Shown piece after piece: positions 44,174-51,407 of a stretch of DNA of 64,000 bases. The position numbers and the translations under genes were made by a program. The DNA lies in the NCBI GenBank assembly GCA_018268835.1, contig JAFDVU010000002.1, positions 26,947 to 90,946 on the forward strand. The letters are read 5' to 3'. A model generated the notes under the pieces. That model was not told the DNA's origin, did no database searches, and saw only the letters and a list, made by a program, of their open reading frames with translations. Position 1 is the stretch's first letter. Every line of letters starts with the position of its first letter. This DNA comes from Acidobacteriota bacterium. GTDB lineage: Bacteria > Acidobacteriota > Terriglobia > Bryobacterales > Bryobacteraceae.

Positions 44174-44331
44174 TGTCCAAGCGGATCATGGTGGCGATGG
44201 TGGGCGCGGGCATCGGCGCGCTGGCCGGACTGCTGGTGGACTTCCTGGGCGCGGGCAGCGTAGCGTTGATCGCGGGCGGAGCGCTGGGCGCGATCCTCCC
44301 GCAGTTCCTCCTGGGCGCGCCCGGAAAGTGA
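44173..44331 (+). CDS. Small two-helix glycine-rich membrane protein
   Basis: The 52-residue product (MSKRIMVAMVGAGIGALAGL at the N-terminus) consists of two Gly-zipper-like hydrophobic helices separated by LVDFLGAGS, ending GAPGK. Its start overlaps the ftsB-like stop by one base, so it is translationally coupled. No family recognised; a role with the divisome neighbour is possible but only inferred from position. Confidence 0.6.
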   Translation: MSKRIMVAMVGAGIGALAGLLVDFLGAGSVALIAGGALGAILPQFLLGAPGK

Positions 44332-44338
44332 GCCTGCC

Positions 44339-45376
44339 ATGCCCCGCCGGGCGAATCCCAGCCGCGAAACCGGTGCCCGCTGCGTACGTCTCACCACTGT
44401 GACCCGATTTTTCGCCCTGCTCGCCTGCGCCGCGCCGCTGGCCTTCGCCCAGTTGCCGCGCGTCGGCGAGATCAACTTCTACGGATTGCGCAAGCTCAAC
44501 CCGGAGAGGGTGCTGGAAGCGGTGAACCTGCACACGGGAGACCGGTTGCCGGCCTCCAAGGGCGATCTCGAGGATCGCCTGGAGCAGATTTCCGGGGTGG
44601 TGGCCGCCCGCGTCGAGGCGGTCTGCTGCGAGGGTTCGCAGGCCACCCTGTTCATCGGCATCCAGGAGCGCGGCGCGGGCCGGATGGACGTGCGCGACGC
44701 TCCGGCGGGAGCCGCGGTCCTGCCCGACGATGTGCTGGCACGGTATCGCGAATACCTCTCGGCGACCGGGCGCGCGGCCCGCTCCGGGGGAGCTGCCGAT
44801 CCGGCGGCGCGCCAACTGGAAGACGGCTTCCGCGCCTTCGATGAAACGCACGTGGCGCTGGTGCGCGACGTGCTGCGCAACTCGGTCGATGCCGAACACC
44901 GCGCCGCCGCCGCGCTGCTCATGGGCTTCGCCCCGAAGCGGACCGAGGCCATCGCCGACCTGCAGTATGCCTTACAGGATCCCGACGAATCGGTACGCGC
45001 CAACGCGGCGCGCTCGCTCAAGGCGATCGCCGTCGAGGCGCGCAAGGAACTGCTGCCGCCGCCGAAAATCGAGCCGGTCTGGCTGGTCCAGATGCTGGAT
45101 TCGGTGGTGCTCAGCGACCGCCTGCAGGCGGTCCAGACGCTGCTGGTGATCACCGACCAGGTGAATGCACCGGTGCTCTCGCTGCTTCGCGAGCGCGCCC
45201 TGCCGTCGCTCGCCGGGATGGCGCGCTGGAAGACGCTCGAGTACGCGCTGCCCGCCTACATGCTGCTGGGCCGGACCGCCGGCATCCCCGAGCAGAACCT
45301 GCTGGACGCGTGGCGCAAGGGCGATCGCGAGACCGCGATCAACCAGGCCGAGCAAGCCGCAAGCGCGAAGAAGTAG
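44339..45376 (+). CDS. Exported protein with POTRA-like and HEAT-repeat domains
   Basis: The 345-residue product has a signal-peptide-like segment (residues 21-38, VTRFFALLACAAPLAFA), then a segment like a POTRA domain (about 40-108: VGEINFYGLRKLNPERVLEAV, GDRLPASKGDLEDRLEQISGV). The rest (about 150-345) forms helical repeats typical of HEAT/Armadillo (ADLQYALQDPDESVRANAARSLKAI). Translation may begin at ATG 44339 or at GTG 44399, where the signal peptide starts directly; no ribosome site is clear for either. It lies 7 bases after the small membrane protein gene. It may link outer-membrane assembly proteins or other partners, but this is inference. Confidence 0.65.
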   Translation: MPRRANPSRETGARCVRLTTVTRFFALLACAAPLAFAQLPRVGEINFYGLRKLNPERVLEAVNLHTGDRLPASKGDLEDRLEQISGVVAARVEAVCCEGSQATLFIGIQERGAGRMDVRDAPAGAAVLPDDVLARYREYLSATGRAARSGGAADPAARQLEDGFRAFDETHVALVRDVLRNSVDAEHRAAAALLMGFAPKRTEAIADLQYALQDPDESVRANAARSLKAIAVEARKELLPPPKIEPVWLVQMLDSVVLSDRLQAVQTLLVITDQVNAPVLSLLRERALPSLAGMARWKTLEYALPAYMLLGRTAGIPEQNLLDAWRKGDRETAINQAEQAASAKK

Positions 45377-45424
45377 CGGATCGCTCGGTGGCCCCGGACG
45401 TAGCAGCTATACTGACAGAGGCGG

Positions 45425-46351
45425 ATGGGAATCTCCAGGCGGGAATTAATCGGAGCCGCCGCGCTGGCGGCAACGGCGGCGGCGCAGGATTCGGGACCCC
45501 ACGTGCCGCGTCCGCGCGCCGAACCCAAGCCGCGGACCACCCCCACGGTCTGCCTCTACTCGCTGCACCTGCTCAAGATCGAGTATGAGGCCCTGGGCCA
45601 GACGCTCAAGGAGATTGGCTTCGACGGCTGCAACCTGGCTGTAGTCCCAGGCGCCCACGTGCCTCCCGAAAAGGCCGATTCGGACCTGATGCGCGAGATC
45701 GAGGCGGTCAGCGGCGTCGGGCTGGACGTTCCCATCATCACCACTTCGGCAACCTCGGCCAACGACATGCTCGGCCGCCAGGTGTTCGCCATCGCCGGCT
45801 TCATGAAGATCCCGTTGATCCGCTCGGGTACCTGGCGCTACGGCGCGGGCGACGCGGAGGCACGGTTGAACGAGGTGCAGCGCGACGTCCTCATGCTGGC
45901 CAGCGTGGCCCGCGCCTATAACATGGCGCTCTGCCTGCCGAACCTGACCGGGGACGCGGTGGGCGCCGCGGTGTGGGACTACGCGTCGATGCTGCGCGGC
46001 ATCGACCGCAACTGGATCGGCTACGATTTCGACCCCGGCTGCGCCACGCAATCGGGCGGCCCGGCGGGCGCGCTGAACGATCTGCGGGTGGTGCTGCCGC
46101 GGCTCAAGGCGGTCACCGTCAGCGACGCCGCCTGGACCCGCGACGGAGCCGGCTGGAAAGTCACTCCCTGTCCGATGGGCGAGGGCTCGGTGGATTGGGG
46201 GCGCTTCTTCGAAGCCCTGGCGCGCGCCCACTTCACCGGACCCATCACGCTGCAGATGCGCTACAACCCGGCCAACGAACTGAGCGCCATGCGCAAGGAC
46301 CTGGAGTTCATCCGCAAACAGATCGCGGCGGCCTACGGCTCGGCGGGCTGA
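45425..46351 (+). CDS. Xylose isomerase-like TIM-barrel protein, Tat-exported
   Basis: The 308-residue product starts with a twin-arginine signal (MGISRRELIGAAALAATAAA). A TIM-barrel of the AP-endonuclease-2/sugar-isomerase family follows, with conserved EIGFDGCNLAVVPGAHVP, NLTGDAVGAAVWDYASMLR and IGYDFDPGCATQSGG. It probably isomerises or epimerises a sugar in the periplasm. A TATACT box (45408-45413) lies 11 bases ahead of the start, so it may be transcribed separately from the upstream genes. Its 3' end overlaps the convergent gene by 19 bases. The substrate is unknown. Confidence 0.75.
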   Translation: MGISRRELIGAAALAATAAAQDSGPHVPRPRAEPKPRTTPTVCLYSLHLLKIEYEALGQTLKEIGFDGCNLAVVPGAHVPPEKADSDLMREIEAVSGVGLDVPIITTSATSANDMLGRQVFAIAGFMKIPLIRSGTWRYGAGDAEARLNEVQRDVLMLASVARAYNMALCLPNLTGDAVGAAVWDYASMLRGIDRNWIGYDFDPGCATQSGGPAGALNDLRVVLPRLKAVTVSDAAWTRDGAGWKVTPCPMGEGSVDWGRFFEALARAHFTGPITLQMRYNPANELSAMRKDLEFIRKQIAAAYGSAG

Positions 46352-46824
46352 TCGAAAAGGCCCCCCTGGGCCTCCGGCGCGGCCTTCTGTTTGCGCTTGC
46401 GCAAGGGGCTGCCGATGACCCCGAGCACTTCGATCCCGACCAGCGCGCTGCGCGGCACGAAGATCCGCTGCGTGTTGGCGAATGGGTCCGGCGGGATCAG
46501 ACTGAAGCCGGCCGGGTCCAGCCCCATCAGATTGTTGGGCAGGATGCCCTCCATGGTTTCGCCGTCGCGGAAACGTGCGTGGACCCACAGGCCGGCCATT
46601 TTAGGCCGGGTGAGGAATTCGTGGCGTTCGCCCGTGCCGGCATCCCAATCGCGCACGAAACAGACGGCTTTGACTTCCGGATAGGGCAGCAGCCGGATTT
46701 CGCCCTGCTGGGACATCAGCTCGATGCCCTCGGGCTGCAAAAAGCTGGAGGGTTTGATCCACCCGGCCAAGGTTTCCCGCTGGTAACGCCGTACGAGCGC
46801 CTTCTTGTTGGTGGAATCGGCCAC
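46333..46824 (-). CDS. Conserved hypothetical protein (acidobacterial type)
   Basis: The 163-residue product starts at GTG (46824) without a strong ribosome site. It has beta-rich repeats (VRRYQRETLAGWIKP, FRDGETMEGILPNNLMGL) separated by a charged middle and ends with RKRKQKAAPEAQGGLFDQ. There is no signal peptide or membrane helix. I do not recognise a family of known function. It shares a 63-base promoter region with the divergent xer gene, so it may be coregulated with it. Confidence 0.6.
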   Translation of the reverse strand: MADSTNKKALVRRYQRETLAGWIKPSSFLQPEGIELMSQQGEIRLLPYPEVKAVCFVRDWDAGTGERHEFLTRPKMAGLWVHARFRDGETMEGILPNNLMGLDPAGFSLIPPDPFANTQRIFVPRSALVGIEVLGVIGSPLRKRKQKAAPEAQGGLFDQPAEP

Positions 46825-46846
46825 GGCACGCTCAATTTCGACAACT

Positions 46847-46879
46847 ATGTTTCAAACATTTAGCGCCCTATTGTATCAT
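46847..46879. promoter_or_regulatory. Overlapping divergent promoters with a 13-base palindrome
   Basis: ATGTTTCAAACAT (46847-46859) is a perfect palindrome around C46853. On the plus strand TTCAAA (46851-46856) and TATCAT (46874-46879) form a -35/-10 pair at 17 bases, giving a start near 46886, just before the xer ATG at 46888. On the minus strand TGA-TACAAT (rc of 46870-46878) forms an extended -10 for the gene starting at 46824. The two -10 elements overlap, so the promoters would exclude each other, and the palindrome is a good operator candidate. Confidence 0.4.
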
Positions 46880-46887
46880 TGGCTCAA

Positions 46888-47793
46888 ATGTCCGGCGCGG
46901 CAGGCCTTACAGCGGATCTACGGAGCCAGACCTCTGCTTTTCTTAACTTCTGCCGCATCGAAAAGGGCTTGGCGGCCAACTCACTTGCCGCCTACTCGGC
47001 TGATCTGGAACGGTTTAGCGCCTTCGCAGGGGAGGGCGGGGAGATCCCGGACCGGGACCGGATCCGGCAGTATCTGGACACTTTATACCGCGCGGGCCTG
47101 AGCAATCGTTCGATCGCGCGACACCTCACCACCCTGCGCAGCTTCTTCGGGTTCCTGATGCGGGAGGGCCGCCTGGCAAGCGATCCGACCGAGCATATGG
47201 GCACCCCCAAGCAATGGCAGACAATCCCTAAGTACTTGAGCCTGGAGGAGATAGAGAAGATCATCCAGGCGCCCGACCTCTCCCGCCCGAACGGGCTGCG
47301 CGATCGAGCCATGATGGAGTTGCTGTACGCGACCGGATTGCGGGTGAGCGAACTGTGCCGGGTAGGTCTGGGGGATCTGGATCTCAACTTCGGAGTGATC
47401 CGCACCACGGGAAAGGGCAACAAGCAGCGGTTGGTGCCGGTGGGCACCTCGGCCATCGAGGCGGTCCGGGCGTGGACCGGCACGGGACGGCCAGCCATGC
47501 TCAAGGGCCGCGCCAGCCGGTATCTGTTCGTCACCGCGCGCGGCGGGTGTCTCTCCCGCCAGGCGTTCTGGAAACTCCTGGCCGGATACGGCAGGAAAGC
47601 AGGTATCTTTCACGGGTTGACGCCGCACGTGCTCCGCCACAGTTTCGCCACACACCTTTTGGAGGGCGGAGCCGACCTGCGGAGCGTGCAGGTGATGTTG
47701 GGGCACGCGGACATATCGACCACCCAGATTTACACCCACGTCATGCGGTCGAGGCTCAGGGAAACCGTGGACAAGCATCACCCCCGCGCGTAG
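46888..47793 (+). CDS. Tyrosine recombinase XerC/XerD family
   Basis: The 301-residue recombinase has an N-terminal core-binding domain (residues 10-100) and a catalytic domain with the full active site: Arg152 (ATGLRVSEL), Lys176 (GKGNKQR), His247 and Arg250 (HVLRHSFATHLL), His273 (LGHADIS) and nucleophile Tyr282 (IYTHV). Its size fits XerC/XerD, which resolve chromosome dimers at dif, and no phage or transposon genes are adjacent, so a housekeeping role is likely. The ATG at 46888 was preferred over TTG at 46879. The message appears almost leaderless, as the predicted start is about two bases before it. Confidence 0.88.
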   Translation: MSGAAGLTADLRSQTSAFLNFCRIEKGLAANSLAAYSADLERFSAFAGEGGEIPDRDRIRQYLDTLYRAGLSNRSIARHLTTLRSFFGFLMREGRLASDPTEHMGTPKQWQTIPKYLSLEEIEKIIQAPDLSRPNGLRDRAMMELLYATGLRVSELCRVGLGDLDLNFGVIRTTGKGNKQRLVPVGTSAIEAVRAWTGTGRPAMLKGRASRYLFVTARGGCLSRQAFWKLLAGYGRKAGIFHGLTPHVLRHSFATHLLEGGADLRSVQVMLGHADISTTQIYTHVMRSRLRETVDKHHPRA

Positions 47794-47853
47794 TCCGCCG
47801 GTTGGAATTGCCGCGGGGACAAGAGATTTTCGCAGGCCGGAAGTGCGAACGCG

Positions 47854-49158
47854 ATGAGCGATTACATGTACATGCTGGAGAGCCACCTCAGCCCGGATCA
47901 GAACCGGGTGATCGAGGCGGTGCAGACGGCGGCGGGAGAAGCCGGCGTCAACGTGTTTCTGACCGGAGGCGCCATGCGCGACATGCTGGCCGGGTTCCCC
48001 ATACGGGACCTGGACTTCGTGGTGGAGGGCAACGCGCTCAAGGTCGCCCACGCCGTCTGCGAGCGCGGCGGAGCCAAAACGGTGCACATCGACGAGAGCC
48101 GCAAGGCTGCAGACCTGGTGTTCGCCAGCGGGGTGACGGCGCAGATTGCCATGTCGCGGCAGGAAAAGTACGCCCGCGGCGGCGCCAGATCCACCGTGAG
48201 CGCGGCCACCATCCAGGAAGACCTTCGTGGACGGGATTTCACCTGCAACGCCATTGCGCTCTCCCTCAACCGCGCCTCCCGCGGACTGCTGCTGGACCCC
48301 ATGAACGGGCTGGCGGATATCGAGCGGCGCGAATTGCGCGCGGTTTCCACCTACGGTTTCTACGACGATCCATCGCGCCTGCTGCGCCTGGTGCGGTTCA
48401 GCGTGCGGCTGGGATTCACCGTGGAGGAACGCACCCGGATGCAGGTTGCCAACGCACGGGAGGCGGAAGTGGAAGCCCGCATCCCGCCGCGCGTGCTGAG
48501 CGAGGAACTGCGCCGCATCGGTGCGGAGGACCGGGCCCCGGAAATTATCAAGGGGCTGGAAGAAGCGGGCCTGCTGCGGCTGTTCTCACCGGTGCTGGGC
48601 GCGAAACTGAACCACCAGGCGCTGACCCGCCTGGAGAAGGCCGTGGCGCTCCTGCCGGACGACTCCCAGTGGCGCGGCGCGCGCTTCGGCGTCTTCATGG
48701 ACGCCCTCACCGCAAACCTCACTCCCAAGGAGAAGGCGGCCCTGGTCAAGACCACGGAAGTGCCCAAGAGGGACATCGCCGAGTGGCAGAAACTGGAGGC
48801 GCGCGCCAAGAAACTGGAGAGCGCCCTCAAGTCGCCGCGCATCCGCAAAGCCAGCCAGGTGTATCAGATCGTGTCCGCGGCGGCGCCGGACGAGGTGCTG
48901 TTCACGCTCTGCCACTCGGCGCTCAAGCCGGTGCAGGAACGTTTGCGCAGCCACTTTGCCAAGTATCTTCCGCAGATCGCCGAGATCCTGCCGGAGGAAT
49001 GGGCGACGATTCCCGTCAAGCCGGGCACACCCAAGTACGCCAAGGCGCGCGAGACGTTCATCGCCCAACGCTTGGACCGCCGCGTGAAGAAGCCGGTGGA
49101 ACCCCCGCCGCCGACTGTCGTCCCGGTGGTGGAAACGGCCGGCCGGCGCGGAAGATAA
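47854..49158 (+). CDS. tRNA nucleotidyltransferase / poly(A) polymerase family protein
   Basis: The 434-residue protein has the class II nucleotidyltransferase head: LTGGAMRDML (35-44), the catalytic carboxylates Asp52 and Asp54 in RDLDFVVEG, then DFTCNAIALSL and a domain with DDPSRLLRLVRFSVRLGF. These point to CCA-adding enzyme or poly(A) polymerase. The two cannot be separated here. A long C-terminal half has no HD motif that I can see, and the last 60 residues are basic and Pro-rich. It follows xer by 60 bases in the same direction. Confidence 0.8.
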   Translation: MSDYMYMLESHLSPDQNRVIEAVQTAAGEAGVNVFLTGGAMRDMLAGFPIRDLDFVVEGNALKVAHAVCERGGAKTVHIDESRKAADLVFASGVTAQIAMSRQEKYARGGARSTVSAATIQEDLRGRDFTCNAIALSLNRASRGLLLDPMNGLADIERRELRAVSTYGFYDDPSRLLRLVRFSVRLGFTVEERTRMQVANAREAEVEARIPPRVLSEELRRIGAEDRAPEIIKGLEEAGLLRLFSPVLGAKLNHQALTRLEKAVALLPDDSQWRGARFGVFMDALTANLTPKEKAALVKTTEVPKRDIAEWQKLEARAKKLESALKSPRIRKASQVYQIVSAAAPDEVLFTLCHSALKPVQERLRSHFAKYLPQIAEILPEEWATIPVKPGTPKYAKARETFIAQRLDRRVKKPVEPPPPTVVPVVETAGRRGR

Positions 49159-49171
49159 AGGCAAGCTCGAC

Positions 49172-49209
49172 AAAAAAAACCTGGCCTGCGCGGAGGGTAG
49201 CAGGCCAGG
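49172..49209 (-). terminator. Rho-independent terminator for the PilZ gene
   Basis: On the minus strand, CCTGGCCTGC (49209-49200) pairs perfectly with GCAGGCCAGG (49189-49180) across a 10-base loop, then T8 (49179-49172). This is a textbook terminator reading from the PilZ gene that ends at 49225. On the plus strand the A-run comes before the stem, so it is not a clear terminator for the nucleotidyltransferase gene. Confidence 0.85.
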
Positions 49210-49224
49210 CGGGAGAGCACCTAG

Positions 49225-49668
49225 CTAGTGCATCTTCCCTAAGCTCGCGAACACGGCTGGACTGGTCAGGATCGGGGGAGTGCGAGAGGGAGCGGGCGCC
49301 GCAGCGCGCTGGTCGGTGGCCACACCAGCGGTGCGGAATTCGTGCTGCGTGCTGCGAATTGCGATCATGCCGCCGCGCGAACGCACGATGCGTCCGGAAA
49401 CAATCAGTTGCAGGGGCGCCACGTTGTGCAGCAGCACCGGCCAGGAGACCGAGAGTTCCACGTTCAACCCCTCAGGAAGGTGCCGGCCCGCGTTGAACAG
49501 CAGCCCCCCGCTCGAAACGTCGATGGTGTGGCCACTACCTGTATCGAGAACGCGGCGGCGGCGGATCAGCTTCCAGCGGCAATCGAGTTGGATCGTGTAG
49601 CGGCGATCCTGGCGCCGGTCGCCGGCGATCACTTCTTCAGATTCGGAGTTCCGTCGTTCCCAGGGCAT
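49225..49668 (-). CDS. PilZ-domain protein
   Basis: The 147-residue product has one PilZ domain: the arginine motif GDRRQDRRYTIQLDCRWK, then HTIDVSSGGLLFNAG matching (D/N)xSxxG, and VSGRIVRSRGGMIAIR. It may bind c-di-GMP. The ATG at 49668 (MPWERR) was preferred over TTG at 49692, which has no ribosome site, while AAGGA lies ahead of the ATG. A strong terminator follows. It has the same domain as the 18706-19059 gene but differs outside it. Confidence 0.78.
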   Translation of the reverse strand: MPWERRNSESEEVIAGDRRQDRRYTIQLDCRWKLIRRRRVLDTGSGHTIDVSSGGLLFNAGRHLPEGLNVELSVSWPVLLHNVAPLQLIVSGRIVRSRGGMIAIRSTQHEFRTAGVATDQRAAAPAPSRTPPILTSPAVFASLGKMH

Positions 49669-49901
49669 CTGGCACTGTCCTTCGTCACCCAAAATGCGGG
49701 GACAGCAACATTATCCGAAGCCGAGACCGTCAAATCACAGTCATGCAGGTACTTAAGGGGTACTCAGTGTCCTAATCGCTCACCTGATAACGATCGGGAG
49801 AAACGGTGTACTGCCGCGGCTGCTATCCTCAAAAAGTACACGGACCGCCGGTGCGGGAGTAAATCACCGGTAATGGAAGGAATCGACAGGAGTTTACAGA
49901 C

Positions 49902-51407
49902 GTGAGAGTGTATCGGCTCGGGTGCTGCCTGTTAGCGGCGGCTCTGGCTGCATATGGACAGGTCGCGAAGGTGGCCGAACAGCAAGTTACCGCCTTCACA
50001 CTGGCCGACGGGCTGCGCATTGTGGTGCTCGAACGCCACCAAGCGCCGGTTGCCGCGTTTCACACCCTGGTGGGCGGCGGGTCGGTGAACGACCCCCCGG
50101 GGCAGACCGGACTGGTGACGCTGCTCGGCCGGATGCAGCTCAAAGGCTCGGAATCGATTGGCAGCCGCAACTGGGCCGAGGAGAAAAGGGCGCTGGAAGC
50201 GGTGGACGAAGCACGCAGCCGGATGGACGCCGAACGCGACAAGGGGATCCTGCGCAACGAGGATCAGTACGGCATGCTGCGGACTCAGTGGAGGCTGGCG
50301 GTGGACGCCGCGCAACGCGCCAGCAACTCCGCGGAATACCGCAGGGTCCTGACCGACGCCGGCGCGAGCGAGATCGCCTCGTGGGCCGACTACGACTCGA
50401 TGCACGTGTCCTACACCTTGCCGTCGAACCGCCTGGAGTTGTGGTTCGCCATGGAGGCGCAGCGACTGATGCACCCGGTGGTGCGCGATTTCGACCAGGA
50501 GCGCGCCGCCATGATCGAGGATGCGAACAAGGAGCGCGCGCTGCCCCAGGCGCGGGTCCTCGCTTCTCTGCTGGCAGCGGCGTTCACGGCGCATCCCTAC
50601 CGGGTGCCGCAGACGGGCTGGCCCAGCGATGAGCCCGAACTCACCCGGCGGCAGGCGCAGCAGTTCCTGGAAACGCACTACGTGCCCGGGAATATCGTGA
50701 TGACGATGGCAGGCGATGTGGATCCGGCCGAGGCGCGCCGCCTGGCTGAGAAGTATCTCGGTCCCATGCCGGCGCGGCCAATGCCGCCGGCGCTGCACAC
50801 CGCCGAACCGCCGCAGCAGGGACCGCGCACGGTGGTGCTGGAGCAGAACGGCCAGGCGCTGATCGCCGTCGCCTTCAAGCGTCCCGATTACTACGACAAG
50901 GACGACTCGACGCTGGACGTCTTCCAGATGGCCCTGGTCAACGGGAAAACCGGGCTGGCCCGGCAGGACCTGGTGAACGACCGGAAACTGGTTCTCAAGG
51001 TGGAGATTGTGTCCACCTTCCCAGACGGGCAGTACCCCAACCTGTTCGCCTTCCTGCTTGTGCCCGCCCCCGGTCGCGGCGTGGACGACGCGCTCAAAGG
51101 GCTGGATGCCCTGATCGAACGGCTGCGCACGCGGAAGGTGCCGGCGGATGAGGTGGCCGCCGCCCGCAACGAACTGCAATCGCAGATCTATCAACGCCTG
51201 GCGACCAACTCGTTCATGGCCAGGATGCTGGCCATCCACACCTGGATCTACGGCGACTGGAAGAAGATGTTCACCATCACGGACGCGATCGGCGGCGTCA
51301 CGGATGACGATTTGCTGCGCGTGGCGCAACGCTACCTCACGACGGCGAACCGCACCACGGTGTACACCGCAATACCGGGCCAGCCGCTCAACAGGAGCCT
51401 GCCATGA
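49902..51407 (+). CDS. M16-family peptidase-like protein without HxxEH
   Basis: The 501-residue exported protein has a signal peptide (1-19) and the two-lobed M16 fold (VTAFTLADGLRIVVLERHQAPVA, NPxG-like and MTMAGDVDPAEARRLAEKYLG). Where active M16 enzymes have HxxEH in a GxxHxxEH context, it reads GLVTLLGR (T73 to R77), so both His and the Glu are lost. It is therefore probably not a peptidase itself. An insert of about 60 charged residues (AEEKRALEAVDEARSRMDAE) follows this site. Translation starts at GTG 49902 with AGGAG upstream; the last codons overlap the next gene. It heads a four-gene operon. Confidence 0.85.
   Translation: MRVYRLGCCLLAAALAAYGQVAKVAEQQVTAFTLADGLRIVVLERHQAPVAAFHTLVGGGSVNDPPGQTGLVTLLGRMQLKGSESIGSRNWAEEKRALEAVDEARSRMDAERDKGILRNEDQYGMLRTQWRLAVDAAQRASNSAEYRRVLTDAGASEIASWADYDSMHVSYTLPSNRLELWFAMEAQRLMHPVVRDFDQERAAMIEDANKERALPQARVLASLLAAAFTAHPYRVPQTGWPSDEPELTRRQAQQFLETHYVPGNIVMTMAGDVDPAEARRLAEKYLGPMPARPMPPALHTAEPPQQGPRTVVLEQNGQALIAVAFKRPDYYDKDDSTLDVFQMALVNGKTGLARQDLVNDRKLVLKVEIVSTFPDGQYPNLFAFLLVPAPGRGVDDALKGLDALIERLRTRKVPADEVAAARNELQSQIYQRLATNSFMARMLAIHTWIYGDWKKMFTITDAIGGVTDDDLLRVAQRYLTTANRTTVYTAIPGQPLNRSLP

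Noticed and set aside
46888..47793. Xer gene as part of an integrated element
   Set aside because: No attachment repeats, phage or cargo genes lie nearby. Neighbours look like housekeeping genes, so chromosomal Xer is more likely.
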